Below are positions 17,574 through 27,651 of a DNA stretch of 64,000 nucleotides, piece after piece. Made by a program: the position numbers and the translations under genes. The notes under the pieces are model-generated. The model ran no database searches. It worked only from the letters and a program-made list of their open reading frames with translations, and was not told the DNA's origin. Numbering within the stretch: position 1 is the first letter of the stretch; each line of letters opens with the position of its first letter. This DNA is from Streptomyces caelestis (lineage in GTDB: Bacteria > Actinomycetota > Actinomycetes > Streptomycetales > Streptomycetaceae): assembly GCF_014205255.1 (NCBI RefSeq), contig NZ_JACHNE010000001.1:2108001-2172000 (forward strand), in the 5' to 3' direction.

Positions 17574-17755
17574 GGTCGTAACTCCCTGCGTGATGGTGCC
17601 GCGAAGCGAGTCGGCGTTCCGCTTCGCTGCGAGCGCCTCAGTCTACGTAAGGCCCAACGCGCGTCCAGTGATTGGAGTTACAACCCTCACACCTAGACGC
17701 AAGCCCCATGATAGGCCGCGCTTTGCCGCGCGTACCGAACATGGGGCCTTACGTA

Positions 17756-17800
17756 CGTATCGCGTGCGTGTGTATTGCGTGCGTACGTATTGCGTGTGTC
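17756..17800. repeat. Three tandem 15-bp repeats near the secG 3' end
   Basis: CGTATCGCGTGCGTG, TGTATTGCGTGCGTA and CGTATTGCGTGTGTC follow one another without gaps at 17756-17800, just beyond the secG stop. The gap 17574-17811 otherwise holds only the RbpA-like promoter region. No gene was seen in it. Confidence 0.7.
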
Positions 17801-17811
17801 ATACGGGCCGG

Positions 17812-18048
17812 TCAGTTGTTCACCTTCATCAGGATGCCGAGCACGATAATGCACGCGAACCAGAGCAGACCGACCACGACGGTGATCCGGTCGAGGTTGC
17901 GCTCGGCGACCGAGGAGCCGCCGACGGAGGACTGCATGCCGCCACCGAACATGTCGGAGAGGCCGCCGCCCTTCCCCTTGTGCATCAGCACCAGCAGCAT
18001 CATCAGCAGGCTGAAGACGATCAGGGCGATCGAGAACCCCAAAACCAC
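17812..18048 (-). CDS. secG: Preprotein translocase subunit SecG
   Basis: A 78-residue membrane protein with two helices: residues 2-24 (VLGFSIALIVFSLLMMLLVL) and about 52-74 (ITVVVGLLWFACIIVLGIL). Between them is the conserved cytosolic loop HKGKGGGLSDMFGGG. It joins SecYE in the protein export channel. The GTG at 18048 follows GAGGAAG and gives the expected length; a reading that starts upstream adds unrelated sequence. It lies downstream of tpiA, separated by a hairpin, as in other Streptomyces. Confidence 0.95.
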   Translation of the reverse strand: MVLGFSIALIVFSLLMMLLVLMHKGKGGGLSDMFGGGMQSSVGGSSVAERNLDRITVVVGLLWFACIIVLGILMKVNN

Positions 18049-18083
18049 GGCTGGACCAACTTCCTCGGATTCGGATGGACGAC

Positions 18084-18112
18084 GCGGGGCCCAGCACAGT
18101 GCTGGACCCCGC
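18084..18112 (-). terminator. 14-bp hairpin between tpiA and secG
   Basis: The arms 18084-18097 and 18099-18112 pair at 13 of 14 positions, and the odd pair is G-U on the minus-strand transcript. It lies 31 bases after the tpiA stop. It probably attenuates or ends the glycolytic transcript before secG. Confidence 0.65.
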
Positions 18113-18143
18113 AAGGGTACGACGGATCGCGCCTACCGCATAC

Positions 18144-18920
18144 TCACTGGTCGCGGAAGCGGACGATCTTGACGAACTCGTCGGCGTCCAGCGAGGCGCC
18201 GCCGACCAGGGCGCCGTCGATGTCGGCCTGCGCCATGATCTCGGCGACGTTGCCGGACTTCACGGAGCCGCCGTACTGGATGCGGACCTTGTCGGCCACG
18301 TCCTGCGAGTACAGCTCGGCGATCTTGCCGCGGATCGCCGCGCAGACCTCCTGGGCGTCCTCGGCGCCGCAGACCTTGCCGGTGCCGATGGCCCAGACGG
18401 GCTCGTACGCGATCACGACGGTCTCGGCCTGCTCGGCGGGGAGGTCCTTCAGACCGCCTTCGACCTGGGCGAGGGTGTGGGAGACGTGGTTGCCCGCCTC
18501 GCGGACCTCCAGCTCCTCGCCGACGCACAGGATGGGGGTCAGGCCGTGCTTGTAGGCGGCCTTGACCTTGGCGCTCACCAGCTCGTCGGTCTCGGCGTGG
18601 TACTGGCGGCGCTCGCTGTGGCCGATGGCGACGAACGTGCACTTCAGCTTGGCCAGCATGGGGCCGGAGATCTCGCCGGTGTAGGCACCGCCGTCGTGTG
18701 CCGAGATGTCCTGGGCGCCGTACTTGATCTTGAGCTTGTCGCCGTCGACCAGGGTCTGTACGGAGCGCAGGTCGGTGAAGGGCGGCAGGACGGCGACCTC
18801 GACGGCCTCGTAGTCCTTGTCGGCCAGGGCGAAGGCGAGCTTCTGGACGTGGGCGATGGCCTCGAGGTGGTTGAGGTTCATCTTCCAGTTGCCCGCCATC
18901 AGCGGCGTGCGCGTGCTCAT
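18144..18920 (-). CDS. tpiA: Triose-phosphate isomerase
   Basis: A 258-residue TIM-barrel enzyme that interconverts dihydroxyacetone phosphate and glyceraldehyde 3-phosphate. It has the substrate Lys in AGNWKMN, the catalytic His in AIGHSERRQ and the catalytic Glu in [11 protein letters not shown]. The phosphate loop [11 protein letters not shown] is also intact. The ATG at 18920 lies 5 bases after the pgk stop, so it is co-transcribed with pgk. Length is normal. Confidence 0.97.
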   Translation of the reverse strand: MSTRTPLMAGNWKMNLNHLEAIAHVQKLAFALADKDYEAVEVAVLPPFTDLRSVQTLVDGDKLKIKYGAQDISAHDGGAYTGEISGPMLAKLKCTFVAIGHSERRQYHAETDELVSAKVKAAYKHGLTPILCVGEELEVREAGNHVSHTLAQVEGGLKDLPAEQAETVVIAYEPVWAIGTGKVCGAEDAQEVCAAIRGKIAELYSQDVADKVRIQYGGSVKSGNVAEIMAQADIDGALVGGASLDADEFVKIVRFRDQ

Positions 18921-18925
18921 CTAGG

Positions 18926-20137
18926 TCAGTCCTCCAGTGCGGCGAGGCCGGGGAGCGTCTTGCCCTCGAGGTATTCGAGGGAGGCGCCGCCACCGGTCGA
19001 GATGTGGCCGAATGCCGTCTCGTCGAAGCCGAGGGTGCGCACGGCGGCGGCGGAGTCGCCGCCGCCGACCACGGTGAAGCCCTTGGATTCGACGAGGGCC
19101 TGGGCGACCGCCTTGGTGCCCTCGGCGTAGTCGGGGTGCTCGAAGACGCCCATGGGCCCGTTCCAGAAGACGGTGGCGGCGTCGGCGAGCTTGGACGCGT
19201 ACAGCTTGCGGGTCTCGGGCCCGATGTCGAGGCCCATCTGGTCGGCCGGGATGGCGTCCGCGGCGACGGTCGTGGGGTGGGCGGGAGCCTTGGTCTTCAG
19301 GTCCGGGAACTCGGTCGCGCTCAGGGCGTCGACGGGCACGACCAGCTCGACGCCGGTCTTCTCGGCCCGCTCGACGTACTCCTGGACGGCCGCGATCTGG
19401 TCCTCCTGGAGGAGGGAACCGCCGACCTCGTAGCCCTTGGCCTTGAGGAACGTGTAGGCCATGCCGCCGCCGATGAGGATGCGGTCGGCCTTGCCGAGCA
19501 GCTGGTCGATGACGGCGAGCTTGTCGGAGACCTTGGCGCCGCCGAGGGCGACGACGTAGGGCCGCTGGAGGTCCTCCGTCAGCTTCTTCAGCACGGCGAC
19601 CTCCTTGGCGATGAGGTAGCCGGCGCCGTGCGGCAGCCGGGCCGGGAGGTCGTAGACGGAGGCGTGCTTGCGGTGCACGGCGCCGAAGCCGTCGCCGACG
19701 TAGAGGTCCGCGAGGGCGGCGAGCTGGTCGGCGAAGGCGCCGCGCTCGGCGTCGTCCTTGCTGGTCTCGCCGGCGTTGAAGCGCAGGTTCTCGACGACCG
19801 CGACCTGGCCGTCGGCGAGGGCGGCGACGGTGGCCCGGGCGGACTCGCCGACCGTGTCGGTGGCGAACGGTACGTCGGCGTCGAGGAGTTCACCGAGGCG
19901 GGCGGCGGCCGGGGCGAGGGAGAAGGCCGGGTCCGGGGCGCCCTTGGGGCGGCCCAGGTGCGAGGCGACGACCACCCGGGCGCCCGCGTCGGCGAGGGCC
20001 TTGACCGTGGGCACCACGGCACGGATCCGGCCGTCGTCGGTGATGGTGGTGCCGTCCAGCGGCACGTTCAGGTCGGCGCGGACGAAGACCCGCTTGCCGG
20101 ATACCCCTTCGGAGAGGAGTTCGTCGATCGTCTTCAT
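18926..20137 (-). CDS. pgk: Phosphoglycerate kinase
   Basis: A 403-residue two-domain enzyme that makes ATP from 1,3-bisphosphoglycerate. The N-terminal substrate motifs VFVRADLNVPLDG and ASHLGRPKG and the C-terminal nucleotide loop VVGGGDSAAAV are present. It starts at ATG 20137 with an AGGGGACT-like element upstream. It is followed at once by tpiA. A hairpin separates it from the gap gene, so it probably has its own promoter in 20138-20210. Confidence 0.97.
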   Translation of the reverse strand: MKTIDELLSEGVSGKRVFVRADLNVPLDGTTITDDGRIRAVVPTVKALADAGARVVVASHLGRPKGAPDPAFSLAPAAARLGELLDADVPFATDTVGESARATVAALADGQVAVVENLRFNAGETSKDDAERGAFADQLAALADLYVGDGFGAVHRKHASVYDLPARLPHGAGYLIAKEVAVLKKLTEDLQRPYVVALGGAKVSDKLAVIDQLLGKADRILIGGGMAYTFLKAKGYEVGGSLLQEDQIAAVQEYVERAEKTGVELVVPVDALSATEFPDLKTKAPAHPTTVAADAIPADQMGLDIGPETRKLYASKLADAATVFWNGPMGVFEHPDYAEGTKAVAQALVESKGFTVVGGGDSAAAVRTLGFDETAFGHISTGGGASLEYLEGKTLPGLAALED

Positions 20138-20210
20138 GAGGGGACTCCTGGAAGAGCTCGTGATCGCTCGAAAGCGCTCGTGATCGAACAGCTCTGATCT
20201 GTACGTGAGT

Positions 20211-20250
20211 CAGGGCTCGGACAGCGCATTCTCGCGCTGCCCGAGCCCTG
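20211..20250 (-). terminator. Strong hairpin terminator after gap
   Basis: CAGGGCTCGG (20211-20220) pairs perfectly with CCGAGCCCTG (20241-20250), and CAGCG with CGCTG extends the stem inside. It lies 30 bases below the gap stop, in the gap-pgk interval. Confidence 0.8.
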
Positions 20251-20279
20251 TTCTCACATGGACGTGCCTGCTCCGTGGA

Positions 20280-21365
<1,086 letters not shown>

Positions 21366-21415
21366 CTACCTCCCTGAGGCTGCGGTGGTGACATCCAGAT
21401 GCCCCATACACGGCA

Positions 21416-21452
21416 GGGCGGTCCGTACCGGCCAGTAGGGTACGGACCGCCC
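21416..21452 (-). terminator. Perfect 14-bp hairpin terminator after the M14 peptidase gene
   Basis: GGGCGGTCCGTACC (21416-21429) and GGTACGGACCGCCC (21439-21452) are perfect inverted copies around a 9-base loop. The hairpin lies about 80 bases after the stop of the M14 gene and upstream of the gap promoter region. Confidence 0.75.
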
Positions 21453-21529
21453 GCCACCGAGAGCCAGATCACTCGATTTCGCTACTCGGTGTGGTGCCTG
21501 TTGACGGAGAGTTCCCAGCTCCCGTGGGG

Positions 21530-24484
21530 TCACACGTCGAGGGAGGCGAGCGCCTTTCTCATCAGTGCCGCCCGGTCGGCCGCGGTGGCGACGTGCTCCA
21601 GGCCGAAGCCCAGCAGCACGGTGTCGTCCGTGGTGACCGCGCCGTAGGTCTGGAACAGGGCCCCGGTGCGGGTCCAGTCCTTCAGGACGGCCGGGCTGCC
21701 CGCGGGCGGTCCGGCCGCCTTCCAGGCGCCGAGCGAGGTCTCGAAGCCCTCGGTCTCCTTCGCCGTGCCGCCGACGACGAGCGAGGCGTCGTCGGCGAGG
21801 ACGCCGTGCCCGCCGGTGCCCGGGTCGGTGACGTAGCTGATCGAGACCTCGACCGTCCTGCCGGCGTACGCGCTCAGGTCGAACTCCACCCGCTGCCAGC
21901 CGCCGGAGGAGCCGGTGAGGCTGTTCCACGACCCGGTGCTGCCCCTCGCGGTGCAGCCGTCGTCCGACAGAGTCAGGTAGCGCTTCAGCCACGGGTGCTC
22001 ACGGACGTAGAAACCGCCCCCGCACTCGGCCGGGACGGTGGCCTTGGTGACGCCGCCCGTCTCGGGCAGGGTCGTCCAGTCGTCGGCACCCGTGGTGTGG
22101 GCCTCGACCAGGACGTTGTCGTAGCCGGGCTCGGTGTCCCACATCAGCTGGGTGCGCAGGGTGGGCTTGTCGGCCGCGGCGGCACCGGTGAGGTCGACGG
22201 TGCGGGTGAGGCGCTTGTAGGCGTCGTCGGTGTGGACGGCGGCGGCCATCGAGGAGCCCGCGTACGGGCCGTACGGGTTGACCGCGCCGGCGAACTGTCC
22301 GGCGCCCTTGCTCGCGAACTGCGGGAACTCCTCCGCGGGCAGTTCGTCGGAGGTGACGCCGTACCGGCCCGCCTTGTCCAGCGGGTTGCCGGGCGCGCCG
22401 GCGAGCGGGCCCGTGAAGCCGCCCAGCTCGCCGGACCCGGTGAAGCCGGTGGCTCCGGCGGCCGAGGTACGGCTGTAGGCGCCCAGGTAGTACTGGCTGA
22501 AGTCGTTCGACAGGGTGCCGCCGCCGAGGTCGACGCTGCCGCCGGCCTGCTCACCGGCCTCGATCAGTCTGCCGCCCTCATTGAGGAAGGCGCGCAGCTG
22601 GAGCTGGGTGGCGTTGCCGGGGACGCTCGCGCCCGTGTAGTGGACGACGGTGTCGAAGTGACTCAGCACCCCCAGCGCGTCCGGCGCGCCGCGCTCGGCG
22701 ACGTCCCAGACGAGCGCCTTGCGGCCGTTGGCCTTGAGCGCGTCCACGTACGTCCGCGCCTGCGTGGCGGTCGCTCCCTCCTCGGCTACGACGAGGGCGT
22801 CCGCCTTGGGCCGTTCGGCGACGGTGTAGGTGAAGCGCTTGCTGGAGACCGTCTTGCCGTTCCTCGTCTCCGCGGTGAACCACACCTCGACCTTGTCGCC
22901 GGGGCCGCCGTCCTTGACCTTCGCGCGGTACTCGTCGAAGTAGAGGTTGTCCTCACCGCCGTAGGTCTCGCCGCCCTTCCAGGGCTTGAGCGCCATGTCC
23001 TCGGTGCGGCCGCCGTTGACGCGGTACTTCAGCTCCTTGTCGCGCAGCGACTTGCGTGCGACGACGGAGACCTCCTGGTCGGCGCCGCGGGAGTACGACA
23101 CCGGGAACGCGGCCGGGGTGAAGTCGGCGGCGCTCAGTCCGACCGACGAGGACGGCCGGTCGGGGTGGGATGCGGACTCGGCGACGGAGAGCGCGAACGG
23201 GACGTTCTTGGCGAACTCCTGCTGGATCAGCTTCTCGTCGTCCGGGAAGGTGAAGATCGACCGGCAGTCGGACGCCTTCCACTCGTCGTTCGGGTCGGCG
23301 TTGGAGGCGGACTGACAGGTCGACATCTCGGGGGTGAACATCGCCAGGCCGTTGACGTTCGCCGCGTGGCCGTCGGCCTCGCCGTTGGTGGTGTACAGCT
23401 CGGAGGAGACCTGCGGGTGGTAGCCGGGGATCGCGGGGTTCTCGGGCGTACCGGCGAGCGCTTCGTACACGACGTCGTCGGGGGTGTGCGTAGCCACCTG
23501 CCAGCCGACTCCGTAGAGGATGAGTTCGGCGGCGGAGTGGTAGTTGATGCCGTAGGTGAAACCGATCCGCTTCTGGAAGGCGTCCAGCGCCTGGGTCTCC
23601 GGCTCGGAGTTCGGGCCCGCGCCGCGGTAGGTCTCGCTGGTGGGGTTGGGGGACGAGCCCTCGTCGTCGTAGCCCCACTTGTAGGCGAAATTGCGGTTGA
23701 GGTCGACGCCGTCGCCGGTGCCGATGACGCCGTCGCCGTTGACGTCCCGCAGGTTCTTGCGCCACAGGCGGTTGGCGTCACTGGCGTGCGTGTGGTCGTA
23801 GCCGTCGGGGTTGGCCGAGATGACGAACCACAGTTCGGTGGAGTCGACGATCTTCTTGACGCGCCGGTCCTTCTTGTAGTTGTCCAGGTAGTGGTGCATC
23901 AGGCGCCGGGTCATCTCCGGCGTGATCCACTCACGCGCGTGCTGGTTGGACAGGTAGAGGACCGAGGGCTTGGAACCGTCCTTCGCCTTCTTCGCGCCCT
24001 TGGTGAGCTTCAGCGCGAGGATGTCCTGGCCCTTGACCGTCTTGCCGATGGAGACCACCTTGGTGAGGCCGGGGTTCTCCTGCGCGGTCCTGAGGATCTC
24101 CTCCTTGATGCCGCCCTTGCCGCCGTACGGGCGGAACACACCCTCGGCGGCGTTGGCGACGCGGGCTTCCGCCTTGGTGGAGAGGTCGTGCTCGGCGAGG
24201 TCGACGCCCTGCTTCGCCAGCTTCTTCGCCTGCTGGTCGGTCAGGATGACCTCGATGGTGGCGGTGCCCTTCTCTGGCACCTGCTCGCTGAGTTCGTGGC
24301 CGTCCTGGCCGGCCGCGAGCAGCAGGGGTACCTGTTCGCGGGTGACGTCGGCGCGGAAGACCTTGACTTCGTCCGGGTCGGACGGGGCTGAACTGTCGGG
24401 TTGTGCCTGGGCGATGGGTGCGATGCTCGCTCCGCCGATCAGGAGCGCGCCGACAGCGAGGATCGATCTCGCTCTTCGTCTCAT
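21530..24484 (-). CDS. Secreted M14 zinc carboxypeptidase with C-terminal accessory domains
   Basis: A 984-residue exported metallopeptidase. The signal peptide (MRRRARSILAVGALLIGGAS...AQA) is followed by a propeptide-like region. The M14 domain spans about residues 110-430, with the zinc ligands in NQHAREWITPE, later NYHS, and the catalytic Glu in FTPEMSTC. A region with TLSNDFSQYYLGAYSR (about 560-700) and a C-terminal beta-sandwich resembling immune-inhibitor or MAM-like domains follow. It should trim peptides outside the cell for nutrition. ATG 24484 gives a clean signal peptide. It stands alone, with a terminator below. The exact role of the C-terminal domains is unclear. Confidence 0.9.
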   Translation of the reverse strand: MRRRARSILAVGALLIGGASIAPIAQAQPDSSAPSDPDEVKVFRADVTREQVPLLLAAGQDGHELSEQVPEKGTATIEVILTDQQAKKLAKQGVDLAEHDLSTKAEARVANAAEGVFRPYGGKGGIKEEILRTAQENPGLTKVVSIGKTVKGQDILALKLTKGAKKAKDGSKPSVLYLSNQHAREWITPEMTRRLMHHYLDNYKKDRRVKKIVDSTELWFVISANPDGYDHTHASDANRLWRKNLRDVNGDGVIGTGDGVDLNRNFAYKWGYDDEGSSPNPTSETYRGAGPNSEPETQALDAFQKRIGFTYGINYHSAAELILYGVGWQVATHTPDDVVYEALAGTPENPAIPGYHPQVSSELYTTNGEADGHAANVNGLAMFTPEMSTCQSASNADPNDEWKASDCRSIFTFPDDEKLIQQEFAKNVPFALSVAESASHPDRPSSSVGLSAADFTPAAFPVSYSRGADQEVSVVARKSLRDKELKYRVNGGRTEDMALKPWKGGETYGGEDNLYFDEYRAKVKDGGPGDKVEVWFTAETRNGKTVSSKRFTYTVAERPKADALVVAEEGATATQARTYVDALKANGRKALVWDVAERGAPDALGVLSHFDTVVHYTGASVPGNATQLQLRAFLNEGGRLIEAGEQAGGSVDLGGGTLSNDFSQYYLGAYSRTSAAGATGFTGSGELGGFTGPLAGAPGNPLDKAGRYGVTSDELPAEEFPQFASKGAGQFAGAVNPYGPYAGSSMAAAVHTDDAYKRLTRTVDLTGAAAADKPTLRTQLMWDTEPGYDNVLVEAHTTGADDWTTLPETGGVTKATVPAECGGGFYVREHPWLKRYLTLSDDGCTARGSTGSWNSLTGSSGGWQRVEFDLSAYAGRTVEVSISYVTDPGTGGHGVLADDASLVVGGTAKETEGFETSLGAWKAAGPPAGSPAVLKDWTRTGALFQTYGAVTTDDTVLLGFGLEHVATAADRAALMRKALASLDV

Positions 24485-24578
24485 GAACCCCCCTAGCGTG
24501 GGTTCGCCACAGCAGCGAACAGATGCCAGGCTCATGACAGTCCATGATCGAGTCAAGAGTGCCCGAGCGACACGCGAA

Positions 24579-24617
24579 AGCCGGTGCCGACCACCCAAGT
24601 GGAGGCAGGCACCGGCT
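24579..24617 (-). terminator. Terminator of the uvrC-rapZ-yvcK-whiA operon
   Basis: AGCCGGTGCC (24579-24588) and GGCACCGGCT (24608-24617) are perfect inverted copies with a 19-base loop, beginning 19 bases after the whiA stop. Confidence 0.65.
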
Positions 24618-24635
24618 GCTTGACGGACTGTGGGA

Positions 24636-25625
24636 TCAGCCTACGAGGTTGTCGGCCAGCTCCTCGGAGAGGTTGGCCTCCGTGCCCGGGATGCCCAGGT
24701 CGGAGGCGCGCTTGTCGGCCATGGCCAGCAGGCGGCGGATCCGGCCGGCGACGGCGTCCTTGGTCAGCGGCGGGTCGGCGAGCGCGCCCAGCTCCTCCAG
24801 GGAGGCCTGCTTGTGATCCATGCGCAGCCGGCCGGCCGCGGCGAGGTGCTCGGGCACGTCCTCGCCGAGGATCTCCAGCGCGCGCTGCACTCGGGCACCG
24901 GCGGCGACCGCCGCGCGGGCCGAGCGGCGCAGGTTGGCGTCGTCGAAGTTGGCGAGCCGGTTCGCCGTGGCCCGCACCTCGCGGCGCATCCGGCGCTCCT
25001 CCCAGGCCAGCACCGACTCGTGGGCGCCGAGGCGGGTGAGCAGGGCGCCGATCGCGTCGCCGTCGCGGACGACGACCCGGTCCACGCCGCGCACCTCGCG
25101 GGCCTTCGCGGGGATCTGGAGGCGGCGGGCGGCGCCGACCAGGGCGAGCGCGGCCTCGGGGCCCGGGCAGGTCACCTCCAGGGAGGAGGAGCGGCCGGGC
25201 TCGGTGAGCGAGCCGTGCGCCAGGAAGGCACCACGCCAGGCGGCCTCGGCGTCGCAGGTGGCCCCCGAGACCACCTGCGGGGGCAGGCCGCGGATCGGGC
25301 GGCCCCGCCCGTCGACCAGGCCGGTCTGGCGGGCCAGCTGGTCACCGCCCGCGACGACGCGCACCACGTAGCGCGAGCCGCGGCGCAGTCCGCCCGGTGC
25401 CATCACGATCAGTTCCGAGCTGTGGCCGAAGATCTCCAGGATGTCCCGCTTGAGGCGGCGGGCCGCCATCGCCGTGTCCAGCTCCGCCTCGATCACAATC
25501 CGACCGCTCACCAGGTGGAGGCCGCCGGCGAACCGCAGGATGGCGGAGACCTCCGCCTTTCTGCAGCAGGTCCGGGTGACGGGGAGCCGGGAGATCTCGT
25601 CCTTCACCGCTGCCGTCATCGCCAT
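24636..25625 (-). CDS. whiA: Sporulation transcription factor WhiA
   Basis: A 329-residue protein nearly identical in pattern to Streptomyces WhiA. The N-terminal two-thirds resemble a LAGLIDADG homing endonuclease without catalytic function. The C-terminus carries a helix-turn-helix ([20 protein letters not shown]). WhiA works with WhiB to switch aerial hyphae to sporulation septation (established for the family). Its ATG lies within the 3' end of yvcK (10-base overlap), so it is the last gene of a coupled four-gene operon. Its presence with this gene order is the best single sign of Streptomyces here. Confidence 0.97.
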   Translation of the reverse strand: MAMTAAVKDEISRLPVTRTCCRKAEVSAILRFAGGLHLVSGRIVIEAELDTAMAARRLKRDILEIFGHSSELIVMAPGGLRRGSRYVVRVVAGGDQLARQTGLVDGRGRPIRGLPPQVVSGATCDAEAAWRGAFLAHGSLTEPGRSSSLEVTCPGPEAALALVGAARRLQIPAKAREVRGVDRVVVRDGDAIGALLTRLGAHESVLAWEERRMRREVRATANRLANFDDANLRRSARAAVAAGARVQRALEILGEDVPEHLAAAGRLRMDHKQASLEELGALADPPLTKDAVAGRIRRLLAMADKRASDLGIPGTEANLSEELADNLVG

Positions 25626-26695
25626 GGGCCGATCCTTCCATGCATCCGAAAAATACGGTCGTACGCGGCGGCCAACAGCTCCGGGTCGTGCCTCGGGGTC
25701 CCGTCGGGCCGGGCCACCGGCGCCAGCTCGACCGCGGCCCCGAAGCGCTTGGCGGCGTCGGTCAGGGAGTCACGGTCAGGCACGGCGGCCTCGTCGGCCA
25801 GCACCACGTCCAGGGCGAGTTTAGGGGCGTGTCGTCCCAAAACCTCCAAATGACGCTGCGGGGAGAAGCCCTCTGTTTCTCCGGGCTGTGGGGCGAGGTT
25901 CAGGGAGAGCACCCGGCGGGCCTTGGTCTGCGTGAGCGCGTCCAGCAGCTCGGGCACCAGCAGATGCGGGATGACCGAGGAGAACCAGGAGCCGGGGCCG
26001 AGCACCACCCAGTCCGCGTCCAGGACGGCCTGGACCGCCTCGGGCACGGCGGGCGGGTCGTGCGGCACGACGTGCACGGACTGCACCTCGCCCGGGGTGA
26101 GGGCGACGGTGGCCTGGCCGCGGACCGTGTCCACCTCGTCCGGGCGCGCCGGGTCGTGCCCCTTCACCAGGGCCTGGAGCTCCAGCGGGACGGCGGACAT
26201 GGGCAGCACGCGCCCCTGCGCGCCGAGCAGCCGCCCGACCAGGTCGAGGGCCTGGACGTGGTCGCCGAGCTGCTCCCACAGGGCCACGATCAGCAGGTTG
26301 CCGACCGCGTGCTCGTGCAGGTCGCCCTTGGACTGGAAGCGGTGCTGGATGACACGCGCCCAGGTCTGGCCCCAGTCGTCGTCGCCGCACAGCGCGGCCA
26401 GGGCCTTGCGCAGGTCGCCGGGCGGCAGCACACCCAGTTCGTCGCGCAGCCGGCCGCTGGATCCGCCGTCGTCGGCCACGGTGACGACGGCGGTGAGGTC
26501 GCCGGTGATCCGGCGCAGCGCGGCGAGCGAGGCGGACAGGCCCATGCCGCCGCCGAGGGCGACGACCTTGGGCTGGGTGCCCCGGCGGCGGGGTCTGCCG
26601 CCCCGGGCCTCGGCCGGCCGGCCGCTCCTTCCGTCGGTGCTGCCCTCGGGCACCACCCGGCGCAGCCGGCTCAGCCGCGGAGTACGTCGTGTCAT
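25616..26695 (-). CDS. yvcK: YvcK/CofD-like gluconeogenesis factor, UDP-sugar-binding
   Basis: This 359-residue protein has the family motifs [17 protein letters not shown] at about residues 44-60, [14 protein letters not shown] and HAVGNLL. The first 40 residues are basic and look unstructured. Homologues bind UDP-GlcNAc and influence carbon use and cell envelope synthesis (family knowledge). The ATG overlaps the rapZ stop (ATGA at 26692-26695), and the 3' end overlaps whiA. The linkage rapZ-yvcK-whiA is conserved across Gram-positives. Confidence 0.93.
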   Translation of the reverse strand: MTRRTPRLSRLRRVVPEGSTDGRSGRPAEARGGRPRRRGTQPKVVALGGGMGLSASLAALRRITGDLTAVVTVADDGGSSGRLRDELGVLPPGDLRKALAALCGDDDWGQTWARVIQHRFQSKGDLHEHAVGNLLIVALWEQLGDHVQALDLVGRLLGAQGRVLPMSAVPLELQALVKGHDPARPDEVDTVRGQATVALTPGEVQSVHVVPHDPPAVPEAVQAVLDADWVVLGPGSWFSSVIPHLLVPELLDALTQTKARRVLSLNLAPQPGETEGFSPQRHLEVLGRHAPKLALDVVLADEAAVPDRDSLTDAAKRFGAAVELAPVARPDGTPRHDPELLAAAYDRIFRMHGRIGPWR

Positions 26696-27651
26696 TCGCG
26701 TCCCATGTCCCGGTGTACGACCACCGTCTCCACACCCTCGGCGGCGAGCCGGGCGGCGAGCTTCTCCGACATGGCGACCGAGCGGTGCTTGCCGCCCGTG
26801 CAGCCCACGGCGATGGTCACGTAGCGCTTGCCCTCACGGCGGTAGCCGGTGGCGATGAGCTGGAGGAGCTCCGTGTACCGGTCGAGGAACTCCTTGGCGC
26901 CGGGCTGGTTGAAGACGTACCCGGAGACCTCGTCGTTCAGGCCGGTGAACGGGCGCAGCTCCGGGACCCAGTGCGGGTTCGGCAGGAAGCGGCAGTCGAC
27001 GACCAGGTCGGCGTCGACCGGCAGCCCGTACTTGTAGCCGAAGGACATGACCGTGGCCCGCAGCTCCGGCTCCTCCTCGCCGGCGAACTGGGCGTCCATC
27101 TTGGCGCGCAGCTCGTGGACGTTGAGGCTGGAGGTGTCGATCACCAGGTCGGCGTCGCCGCGCAGCTCGCGCAGCAGCTCGCGCTCGGCGGCGATGCCGT
27201 CGACGATCCGCCCGTCGCCCTGGAGGGGGTGCGGGCGGCGCACCGACTCGAAGCGGCGCACCAGGGCCTCGTCGGAGGACTCCAGGAAGACGATCCTCCG
27301 GGTGACGTTCTTCGCCTCCAGGTCGGCCAAGGACTCGCGGAGGTTGTCGAAGAAGCGGCGGCCGCGGACGTCGACGACGACGGCGATCCGGGCCACGTTG
27401 CCCTGGGAGCGGGCGCCGAGCTCCACCATGGTGGGGATCAGCGCGGGCGGCAGGTTGTCGACGACGAACCAGCCGAGGTCCTCCAGACACTTCGCGGCCG
27501 TCGAGCGGCCGGCCCCGGACATGCCGGAGATGATCACCAACTCGGGGATGGCCGCGTCCGGGACCCCGGCCTTGTCGTTGGGCGTGCCCGTACTCACCTG
27601 TGCTCCGTCTCCGGCTTGCTCTTCGTGCCCGTCGTGCTCGTTCACATTCAT
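26692..27651 (-). CDS. rapZ: RapZ-family nucleotide-binding protein
   Basis: A 319-residue protein whose first 35 residues form an acidic tail. A P-loop GMSGAGRST lies near residue 43, and a C-terminal domain ends with [10 protein letters not shown], the conserved RapZ phosphosugar-site segment. In E. coli RapZ controls glucosamine-6-phosphate synthesis through small RNA decay; in Actinobacteria the molecular role is less clear. The ATG overlaps the uvrC stop, so it is coupled to uvrC and yvcK. Confidence 0.93.
   Translation of the reverse strand: MNVNEHDGHEEQAGDGAQVSTGTPNDKAGVPDAAIPELVIISGMSGAGRSTAAKCLEDLGWFVVDNLPPALIPTMVELGARSQGNVARIAVVVDVRGRRFFDNLRESLADLEAKNVTRRIVFLESSDEALVRRFESVRRPHPLQGDGRIVDGIAAERELLRELRGDADLVIDTSSLNVHELRAKMDAQFAGEEEPELRATVMSFGYKYGLPVDADLVVDCRFLPNPHWVPELRPFTGLNDEVSGYVFNQPGAKEFLDRYTELLQLIATGYRREGKRYVTIAVGCTGGKHRSVAMSEKLAARLAAEGVETVVVHRDMGRE

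Noticed and set aside
21491..24391. A 966-codon plus-strand open frame opposite the M14 peptidase gene
   Set aside because: It mirrors the codon pattern of the real minus-strand gene. Its product is Gly/Val/Arg/Leu-rich with no known motif, a common artefact at high GC.
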